Assembly: GCA_025360395.1 (NCBI GenBank)
Contig: JANYCH010000214.1
Coordinates: 1 to 20,928 of the forward strand
Reading direction: 5' to 3'
DNA from: Cytophagales bacterium
Lineage (GTDB): Bacteria > Bacteroidota > Bacteroidia > Cytophagales > UBA9547
DNA: 20,928 nucleotides
Below are positions 15,339-20,928 of this stretch, one piece after another; the first letter of the stretch is position 1, and each line of letters begins with the position of its first letter. The notes beneath the pieces were generated by a model. That model searched no databases. It was not told the origin of the DNA and saw only the letters and a list, made by a program, of their open reading frames with translations. Made by a program: the position numbers and the translations under genes.

Positions 15339-16238
15339 TCAGATCAGGTTTCTTGTAAAAGAGTAATATGTTTCTGCTGTAGCACCATAGCTTTCGAAAT
15401 ACGAACCTATTCCATCAAGATTACCACCTTCGAAATCCAATATAAGGTCCTGGTTTGCGTATTTGTCAATTACCGTTTTAAAAATAAGGGACATTGCACT
15501 ATATTTTTTCCCTTCTTCATTCATTGCGCCAAATAAATAATAAATCCTTTTTTCAAACCTGGCGAAAAAACACCAGGCAAGCGGATCACCCTTTTCACTA
15601 AGGCAACAGTAAAGTTCAGACAATTTCCTGTTGCAACATTCCTTGTAGATATTTTCAATTAACTGGAAGGTATGTTTTAAATCTTTTTGCCTGCTTCCCT
15701 GGTTTATCTTATACATTTCTATTGCGGGCTCTATCTTGTCCGATTGAATGCAGGTCCAGCCAAGGGCAGTGGCCTTTTTAAGATTTCTTTTTCTATTATC
15801 GTTAAAGTTTCTGAAAAGGTCCTCATATGAACTGTTCAAATTCAGATTGTAATTTTTTCTGGGATTAAAAGAGGATGATTTTGGGAGATTGATTTCCTGT
15901 AAATCTATTCCGGAATGGAAGCTGACTGTGAACCTGAAAAATGTTTTAAATGTCCCGCTTTTAAAAAATTCCTTTATAGCAGTCTGGTAAATAAAGCCTG
16001 GTTTGAAGATGATGCCGGTTTGCTGGGAAAGCAATGGGACCGGAACATAATTCAATAAATAAAACTTTTTAACATATAATGGAAGCCCAGCCTGGTAATG
16101 GTCCCATATTACAGCTTTCCATCCGGGAGAGGCAATATCCAAATACCACGATAACATATAGATACGGGGATTTGTACTTTCATGCACCAATAAATCCCAT
16201 TTAGCCTTGTCAATATCCTCATGATGGAAAAATTTCAT
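15339..16238 (-). CDS. FemAB/GNAT-like acyltransferase
   Basis: A 299-residue protein with features of the GNAT-fold transferases that include FemAB (aminoacyl transfer to peptidoglycan or glycolipids). The block NFNDNRKRNLKKA (about 144-156) is the typical basic segment at the start of the catalytic GNAT half, and LDFEGGNLDGIGSYFESYGA (267-286) is the conserved C-terminal acceptor block with its FEGGN and YFESYGA signatures. No signal peptide is present. It follows the polysaccharide deacetylase-like gene after 16 bases on the same strand, which suggests a joint role in surface polysaccharide or envelope modification. The substrate is unknown. Confidence 0.75.
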   Translation of the reverse strand: MKFFHHEDIDKAKWDLLVHESTNPRIYMLSWYLDIASPGWKAVIWDHYQAGLPLYVKKFYLLNYVPVPLLSQQTGIIFKPGFIYQTAIKEFFKSGTFKTFFRFTVSFHSGIDLQEINLPKSSSFNPRKNYNLNLNSSYEDLFRNFNDNRKRNLKKATALGWTCIQSDKIEPAIEMYKINQGSRQKDLKHTFQLIENIYKECCNRKLSELYCCLSEKGDPLAWCFFARFEKRIYYLFGAMNEEGKKYSAMSLIFKTVIDKYANQDLILDFEGGNLDGIGSYFESYGATAETYYSFTRNLI

Positions 16239-16254
16239 AACAAGGTTCAGGAAA

Positions 16255-17565
16255 TTACCTGGCTTTTGCTGCTCTTACGACAGTTTCGTAAACCTCACTC
16301 CAATTTCTCCACATTTTGTGAGTACCTAAAGATTCATTATGAAAGATCATAACAAATTCCCCTTTAGCCTGTTTTACCTTTTCAATCAGCGGTTTAATTG
16401 TGTAAAGCACTTCCGAAGAACGTACTTTCATATAGAATTTAAGGGTACTGTCCATCACACAAAAAGGATGAACAAGCAAAGAGGTTTGCTCTTCCTTTTT
16501 AAGGTCATAAAAATAAAATGGAGAACAAATTCCAGCCCTGAAACCCGTAATTTTGGAATACCCCATGCTGTAATCTTCCTTTATTCCCTTTTCTATCAGA
16601 TTCTGATAAGTATCAGGCAGCGTCAATTTTAAAAAATGTTGCCTGCTTTTCGTTATTTCTTTATTACTAATATCTTCAAGGCGCTTTTTTTCGATATCAA
16701 ATAAATATTTTTTACGATTGGACGAATACGATGGATGCATTCCTAACTGATATTTATCTCCAAACATCTTTATTAGGGTCCTTAAATGAATATTAGTGTG
16801 TGGCAGGTTCTTGTCAAACTTACTCCTGTTGCCCAATAAGAAAAAATAAATAGGGTTTAACTGATATTTCTCATGGATTTCATTCTGTTTTTCATACGTA
16901 TCATAGGGATCCTTTTTACCACCTAAAATGACTTTAAGCTTGCCTGAAAAGTCCCCAAACTTAAATTTAACAAGACTTTTGACCAAACTTGGCAAAACCC
17001 TTATTGGATTTTTGTATTTATAAGCATACGCATTGTCAATATCTATTGTAGGCTGAAATGAATATTTCCTTTCTGGGAAGAATACATTTGGGTATGATTC
17101 CAAAATGGTATTCTTTACTAATTCAGCATAGTGATTGACTACTGGTTCCTGTAAAAAATTATTCCTTTTGGCAATACTATAATTTGGGTCAAACCTGTTG
17201 TGACCATCCTTATGTTTAGTCACATATTCTTCATAGCGGGATACCAGATAAAATGAAGCCGCAAATGGGTCGAAAGGCAAAGCACCATAATTCTCATTCA
17301 GAAAGAATATATGGTGTGAATTCCATACATCAACCTGCAGGTTCTGAAATTTTAAATTCTTTTCAAAAAGCAGGTCAGCAGAATAAAAAAACAAACCTTT
17401 GTCCAGTGGCGATTTCCGGTAAACAAATTTAGCTCCTGAATAATTTAAGTATTCGTCCTTATCAGAAGTGAGGCTGAATGGAGTTTTAAGGATCTGCTTA
17501 AAAATGAGGTCAAACGCATATTTTACGCGGTTGTTAACTTCGTGAACAAAAATAAGAATACTCAA
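16255..17565 (-). CDS. Polysaccharide deacetylase-like protein (NodB fold)
   Basis: A 436-residue protein. The first 165 or so residues form an N-terminal domain seen in Bacteroidota deacetylase-like proteins, and the rest looks like a NodB polysaccharide deacetylase. TIDIDNAY (173-180) is motif 1 with the metal-binding Asp pair, GMHPSY (275-280) carries the His of the metal site, and SRQHFLKL (307-314) and GFRAG (341-345) are later family blocks. No signal peptide is seen, so it may act in the cytoplasm on a lipid-linked sugar. The start is a TTG at 17565, because an in-frame stop at 17572-17574 lies just upstream and no ATG is available. It forms a unit with the downstream FemAB/GNAT-like gene. 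Confidence 0.75.
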   Translation of the reverse strand: MSILIFVHEVNNRVKYAFDLIFKQILKTPFSLTSDKDEYLNYSGAKFVYRKSPLDKGLFFYSADLLFEKNLKFQNLQVDVWNSHHIFFLNENYGALPFDPFAASFYLVSRYEEYVTKHKDGHNRFDPNYSIAKRNNFLQEPVVNHYAELVKNTILESYPNVFFPERKYSFQPTIDIDNAYAYKYKNPIRVLPSLVKSLVKFKFGDFSGKLKVILGGKKDPYDTYEKQNEIHEKYQLNPIYFFLLGNRSKFDKNLPHTNIHLRTLIKMFGDKYQLGMHPSYSSNRKKYLFDIEKKRLEDISNKEITKSRQHFLKLTLPDTYQNLIEKGIKEDYSMGYSKITGFRAGICSPFYFYDLKKEEQTSLLVHPFCVMDSTLKFYMKVRSSEVLYTIKPLIEKVKQAKGEFVMIFHNESLGTHKMWRNWSEVYETVVRAAKAR

Positions 17566-17652
17566 GCCTAGTTATTTCCATGCAAGTTTCACAATTTCAG
17601 GCAATTCAGCAACAGAAATATCATCTTAGATATAACATCAAAAACTATTCAT

Positions 17653-17668
17653 TATTCAAATTTGAATA
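17653..17668. promoter_or_regulatory. 16-bp perfect palindrome, possible operator
   Basis: TATTCAAATTTGAATA is a perfect 16-bp palindrome between the divergent deacetylase-like gene and the ffs promoter, about 26 bases upstream of the ffs -33 box. It could be the binding site of a dimeric regulator for either gene. No other copy was noticed. Confidence 0.35.
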
Positions 17669-17693
17669 TAATTACAAAGTAGGAACATTAACG

Positions 17694-17724
17694 TTTTGTT
17701 GCCAATAACTATTTGCTAACTTTG
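17694..17724 (+). promoter_or_regulatory. Bacteroidota-type promoter of ffs
   Basis: The -33 element TTTTG (17694-17698) and the exact -7 box TAACTTTG (17717-17724) are separated by 18 bases. Transcription would start at about 17730, exactly where the 5' arm of the SRP RNA terminal stem begins. This is the best promoter in the window. Confidence 0.75.
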
Positions 17725-17729
17725 CGACC

Positions 17730-17828
17730 GGCAAATCGGCACGACCAGCTCCTGTTGAATCCCCCAGGTACGGAAGTGAGCAAGGGTAGATGGTTGTAGC
17801 GGTGCGATGTTCGGTTTGCCTTTTTTTT
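17730..17828 (+). ncRNA. ffs: Signal recognition particle RNA, small bacterial type (4.5S-like)
   Basis: The RNA component of the signal recognition particle, which binds Ffh and guides membrane proteins to the translocon. The apical domain CCAGGTACGGAAGTGAGCAA carries the GGAA tetraloop (17772-17775) and the asymmetric internal loop bound by Ffh. The ends pair: GGCAAA (17730-17735) with TTTGCC (17815-17820), and further helices such as GACCA with TGGTT and CCC with GGG lie inside. The mature RNA is about 91 bases, the Alu-less short form. Eight T at 17821-17828 directly after the terminal stem act as the terminator. A complete promoter sits upstream, and the aldolase gene begins 69 bases downstream. 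Confidence 0.92.
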
Positions 17829-17896
17829 CATCCTGATGTTACCCCTTACATCGAACAAATCAAAATACTAAATATTTTACTTTAAAAGCTGCTCAA

Positions 17897-18553
17897 ATGA
17901 GATTCTTTATAGATACTGCCAATCTTAATGAAATAAAAGAAGCCTATGAACTAGGTGTTTTAGACGGTGTAACTACTAACCCATCTCTGATGGCAAAAGA
18001 AGGCATCGCAGGTAAAGACAAAGTATTCAGCCACTACAAAGCAATCTGTAACATTGTAGATGACAACGTAAGTGCTGAAGTGATAGCTGTAGACTATGAA
18101 GGTATAATCAAAGAAGGCGAAGAGCTTGCCGAAATAGACCCTAAAATAGTCGTTAAAGTGCCTATGATCAAAGATGGCGTCAGAGCAATCAAGTATTTTT
18201 CTGAGCGTGAAATCAGGACCAACTGTACTCTTATATTTTCTGCCGGTCAGGCACTGTTAGCAGCGAAAGCCGGTGCTACCTTTGTTTCACCCTTTGTTGG
18301 CCGTTTGGACGACATTTCTTATGATGGAATGAAACTGATTGAACAAATCAGGATTATTTTTGACAATTATGGATATCCTACCCAGATCCTTGCCGCTTCT
18401 ATAAGACATACAATCCACCTTATTAAATGTGCCGAAATAGGGGCTGATGTTGCAACTTGCCCACTAAGCGTTATTACGAGCTTATTAAAACATCCTCTTA
18501 CAGATTCAGGACTTGCAAAATTCCTTGCGGACCATAAAAGTGTGAATATTTAA
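17897..18553 (+). CDS. fsa: Fructose-6-phosphate aldolase / transaldolase-like
   Basis: A 218-residue member of the small transaldolase (FSA/TalC) subfamily, which forms or exchanges a Schiff base on dihydroxyacetone or sugar phosphates. The Schiff-base Lys87 is in VVKVPM. Other blocks are FFIDTANLNEI at the N-terminus, GVTTNPSLMAKEG, NCTLIFSAGQALLAAKAG, and SPFVGRLDDI. The short length fits the FSA/TalC group rather than the 310-residue TalB type. Whether it acts as aldolase or transaldolase cannot be told by eye. It is followed by a 68-residue gene after only 5 bases, so the two are probably cotranscribed, perhaps with ftsE after that. Confidence 0.93.
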   Translation: MRFFIDTANLNEIKEAYELGVLDGVTTNPSLMAKEGIAGKDKVFSHYKAICNIVDDNVSAEVIAVDYEGIIKEGEELAEIDPKIVVKVPMIKDGVRAIKYFSEREIRTNCTLIFSAGQALLAAKAGATFVSPFVGRLDDISYDGMKLIEQIRIIFDNYGYPTQILAASIRHTIHLIKCAEIGADVATCPLSVITSLLKHPLTDSGLAKFLADHKSVNI

Positions 18554-18558
18554 CAGAA

Positions 18559-18765
18559 ATGTACATCATCAAAGTCAAAGGCAAGGCTAAGATCCCGGAC
18601 TATATTCAGCTTCGGGATGATGATTTTGTACTTATTGCCTACTTTCGTGCCGACCGTCCTTTGAAAAACATGGATAGGTACGGTCTTGAAGGAAAAGAAG
18701 AAGTGTTGCGAACAGTGATAGATCACCTTGAATTTGGCAAACTCCAGTTGCTAAATATTTCTTAA
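18559..18765 (+). CDS. Conserved-looking 68-residue hypothetical protein
   Basis: A small protein, MYIIKVKGKAKIP at its start and LEFGKLQLLNIS at its end, that I do not recognise. It lies 5 bases after the aldolase stop and 38 bases before the ftsE ATG. This tight packing within a same-strand unit, and a sequence with ordinary hydrophobic-charged alternation, support it as a real gene. No signal peptide, membrane segment or Cys is seen. It probably folds as a small alpha/beta domain with strands near residues 1-8 and 22-30 and a helix near 44-57. No function is proposed. Confidence 0.7.
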   Translation: MYIIKVKGKAKIPDYIQLRDDDFVLIAYFRADRPLKNMDRYGLEGKEEVLRTVIDHLEFGKLQLLNIS

Positions 18766-18803
18766 TAAATCGTTTATTGCATAGATCTACCTTCCAATAC
18801 AAT

Positions 18804-19496
18804 ATGGAATTTTCTTCTGCTCCTGTTTTAGATTATCAGAACGTTTCTGTTTATTATGATGATACATTGATTCTAAATAATATCAATGTAGCCATTAACA
18901 AAGGGGAATTTGTGTACCTGGTTGGAAGGACCGGAAGTGGAAAATCGTCGCTACTAAAAAGCATCTATGCTGATGTAAAGATCAAACAAGGGAAAGCATC
19001 TGTAGCTGGCTTTGATCTTTTAAAAGTGCGGTCCAGAAAAATAGCTTATTTAAGGAGAAAAATTGGCATTGTTTTTCAAGACTTTCAACTTTTATCTGAC
19101 AGGAATATATTTGAAAACCTTGCGTTTGTACTTAAGGCTACTGGATGGGGCAATAAAAACAAGATCAGGGCAAGGGTACATGACGTTTTGCTTCGTGTTG
19201 GATTAAGTTCCGTTCATGACAAATACCCATTGCAATTATCAGGAGGGGAACAGCAAAGAGTAGTAATAGCCCGTGCGTTATTAAATGAGCCTCAGCTCCT
19301 GATTGCAGATGAACCTACCGGAAACCTGGACACAGAAGTAGCAGAAGGTATTATGAGGTTATTTTTAGAAATTAACAAAAGCGGTACTTCAATTTTAATG
19401 GCAACCCACAATGTAGGATTCCTTCAACAGTTCCCGGCTAGGGTTTTAGTTTGCAAGGATGGGAGTATTACGGAATCTATCAGACAAGAATCTTGA
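18804..19496 (+). CDS. ftsE: Cell-division ABC transporter ATP-binding protein FtsE
   Basis: A 230-residue ABC ATPase. Walker A is GRTGSGKSS, the Q-loop region is IGIVFQDFQLLSDR, the signature is LSGGEQQR, Walker B is LLIADEPTGNLD, and the H-loop His is in ATHNV. The LRRKIGIVFQDFQLL block and the overall layout follow FtsE, which with FtsX links the Z-ring to peptidoglycan hydrolase activation. The ATG at 18804 is preferred to an in-frame TTG at 18777. No ftsX is adjacent: the gene ends at a terminator and the next gene is convergent infB. A different ABC export ATPase of the LolD/MacB type is possible but less likely. Confidence 0.85.
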   Translation: MEFSSAPVLDYQNVSVYYDDTLILNNINVAINKGEFVYLVGRTGSGKSSLLKSIYADVKIKQGKASVAGFDLLKVRSRKIAYLRRKIGIVFQDFQLLSDRNIFENLAFVLKATGWGNKNKIRARVHDVLLRVGLSSVHDKYPLQLSGGEQQRVVIARALLNEPQLLIADEPTGNLDTEVAEGIMRLFLEINKSGTSILMATHNVGFLQQFPARVLVCKDGSITESIRQES

Positions 19497-19513
19497 CAAG
19501 AATAAGTAAATAA

Positions 19514-19539
19514 AAAGGCCCGCAAAATTGCAGGCCTTT
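19514..19539. terminator. Intrinsic terminator between ftsE and infB
   Basis: The arms AAAGGCC (19514-19520) and GGCCTTT (19533-19539) form a 7-bp stem, extended inward by GC-GC pairs past one mismatch, around an AAAATT loop. Short A and T runs flank both sides, so it may serve both convergent genes. Confidence 0.75.
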
Positions 19540-19558
19540 CGTTCCTATTTTTAATTTA

Positions 19559-20928
19559 TTAAAGCTTCCGTTTCGTTTCTTTTTGCTCGAAACATTCTAT
19601 TGTATCTTTTTCCTCGATGTCATGGAAGTCTTTGAGGCTGATACCACATTCGAAACCAAATTTCACATCTCCAACATCATCTTTGAAACGTTTCAGGGCA
19701 TCAATTTTACCCGTATACATTACAATTCCATCTCTTACTAATCGAACAGGAAGGTTACGTTTGATATTACCATCCAGTACCATACAACCTGCAACGGTTC
19801 CTTTATTGCTGATTTTGAATACTTCTCTTACTTCTGCAACACCAGTTACAATCTCTTCAATTGTTGGTGCTAACATCCCTTCCATTGCATCCTTCACCTC
19901 GTTTATCGCATCGTAGATGATAGAATAATATCTGATTTCAATTTGTTCCTGTTCGGCAACTTTTTTCGCATTACCTGATGGCCTTACCTGGAAACCTAAG
20001 ATAATCGCATCAGAAGCAGAAGCCAGAAGGACATCTGACTCAGAAATCTGGCCAACTCCTTTATGAATGATTGAAACCTGAATTTCAGGAGTAGAAAGTT
20101 TTAACAATGAATCTGAAAGTGCTTCAACAGAACCATCAAAGTCAGCTTTAACAATGATATTTAACTGTTTAAAGTTACCAATGGCAAGTCGTCTTCCAAT
20201 CTCATCAAGGGTAATGTGCTTACGTGTTCTGATAGCCTGCTCACGCAATATCATGCCTCGTTTTGTTGCAATATCACGGGCTTCTTTATCAGATTCCATA
20301 ATATTAAACTTATCACCTGCCTGAGGTGCACCATCCAAACCTAGAACCAATGCAGGAGTAGAAGGACCAGCAGTGAGTAGTTTCTTCCCAGTATGATCAA
20401 ACATGGCTTTTACTTTACCATAATGTTGACCGGCAAGCATCACATCTCCAATATTCAATGTTCCTGACTGAACAAGAACAGTTGTTACGAATCCACGTCC
20501 TTTGTCAAGTGATGCTTCAATGATAGTACCTATTGCATTTTTATCTGAATTGGCTTTTAATTCCAAAATGTCAGCTTCCAGAAGTACTTTTTCCAGTAAG
20601 CTTTCTATTCCAATACCGGTTTTAGCAGAAATATGCTCGCACTGGTACTTACCACCCCAATCTTCAACAAGAATATTTAATTGAGACAGTTCTTCTTTTA
20701 TTTTGTCCGGATTTGCTGCCGGTTTGTCTATTTTATTTAAGGCAATGATGATCGGTACCCCAGCCAACTGAGCATGGTTTATTGCTTCCTTAGTTTGAGG
20801 CATTACATTGTCGTCGGCTGCAACAACTATAATTACAATATCTGTCACTTTCGCTCCACGGGCACGCATCGCAGTAAAAGCTTCGTGACCAGGAGTATCG
20901 AGGAAGGTAATTTTTCTTCCTGTTGAAG
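19559..20928 (-). CDS. infB: Translation initiation factor IF-2, 3' portion, truncated at the window edge
   Basis: The 3' part of infB; the reading frame runs through the right edge of the window and gives 455 visible residues. The GTPase that brings initiator tRNA to the small ribosomal subunit is recognised from the G3 block FLDTPGHEAFTAMRARGA at the very edge, G4 NKID and G5 SAKTGIG. Domains II to IV follow, with VVKADFDGSVEAL and HKGVGQISESDV before the C-terminal beta-barrel that binds fMet-tRNA. An internal ATG at 20869 is not the start, since the G3 motif is upstream of it. The gene is convergent with ftsE. The N-terminal extension and G1/G2 motifs lie outside the window. Confidence 0.97.
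   Translation of the reverse strand, partial: STGRKITFLDTPGHEAFTAMRARGAKVTDIVIIVVAADDNVMPQTKEAINHAQLAGVPIIIALNKIDKPAANPDKIKEELSQLNILVEDWGGKYQCEHISAKTGIGIESLLEKVLLEADILELKANSDKNAIGTIIEASLDKGRGFVTTVLVQSGTLNIGDVMLAGQHYGKVKAMFDHTGKKLLTAGPSTPALVLGLDGAPQAGDKFNIMESDKEARDIATKRGMILREQAIRTRKHITLDEIGRRLAIGNFKQLNIIVKADFDGSVEALSDSLLKLSTPEIQVSIIHKGVGQISESDVLLASASDAIILGFQVRPSGNAKKVAEQEQIEIRYYSIIYDAINEVKDAMEGMLAPTIEEIVTGVAEVREVFKISNKGTVAGCMVLDGNIKRNLPVRLVRDGIVMYTGKIDALKRFKDDVGDVKFGFECGISLKDFHDIEEKDTIECFEQKETKRKL

Noticed and set aside
18777..18803. TTG start for ftsE
   Set aside because: The ATG at 18804 gives the usual FtsE N-terminal length, and no ribosome binding site favours the TTG.
18804..19496. Lipoprotein or macrolide export ATPase (LolD/MacB type)
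   Set aside because: The sequence follows FtsE blocks more closely, and no permease gene of that type is next to it.
1..20928. CRISPR arrays, tRNA genes, transposases or integrases
   Set aside because: Reading both strands, I saw no regularly spaced repeats, cloverleaf with a TTCGA arm, or DDE/tyrosine recombinase motifs. A tool search could still reveal something small.

Overview
The window looks like a chromosomal segment of a Bacteroidota bacterium, probably in the Chitinophagales, Sphingobacteriales or Cytophagales. The evidence is a DUF4290 gene directly upstream of murA, a DUF4421 protein, several exact matches to the Bacteroidota -7 promoter box TAnnTTTG, almost no Shine-Dalgarno sequences, and a moderate to low G+C content. 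I cannot name the genus. Most genes are ordinary housekeeping or conserved-hypothetical genes on both strands. No transposase, integrase, tRNA or CRISPR array was seen.

Region 1 (1-755) is the accessory part. A left-truncated Tae4-type type VI secretion peptidoglycan amidase runs into the window edge. Its stop codon overlaps the start codon (TAATG) of a small exported protein that resembles the Tai4 immunity partner. The pair is AT-rich and is followed by a stretch with several inverted repeats (757-875). No secretion apparatus gene lies in the window.

Region 2 (955-4984, minus strand) holds a DUF4290 protein with an Asn-rich tail, then murA two bases downstream. This MurA has Asp instead of Cys at the fosfomycin target position. 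A DUF885 lipoprotein peptidase lies upstream. Region 3 (5129-7970) holds an orphan OmpR-type response regulator, a PRC-barrel protein, an SGNH/GDSL hydrolase and an alpha/beta esterase. Strong hairpin terminators follow the regulator and the esterase.

Region 4 (8077-11090, minus) is a run of three genes: a RetSat/CrtISO-like flavoprotein, a DUF1810 protein and an RluE-like pseudouridine synthase. Region 5 (11234-17565) holds an M3 oligopeptidase, a DUF4421 protein, an isolated trpB, and a two-gene minus-strand unit: a polysaccharide deacetylase-like protein followed by a FemAB/GNAT-like acyltransferase. The trpB stop codon directly abuts the convergent stop of the acyltransferase gene.

Region 6 (17653-20928) starts with a small SRP RNA gene (ffs) that has a complete Bacteroidota-type promoter. 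It is followed by a fructose-6-phosphate aldolase/transaldolase gene, a 68-residue unknown protein and ftsE without ftsX. A terminator separates these from the convergent 3' part of infB, which leaves the window on the right.

The best candidate for a special system is the Tae4-Tai4-like toxin-immunity pair at the left edge. Nothing else in the window amounts to a clearly new multi-gene system.
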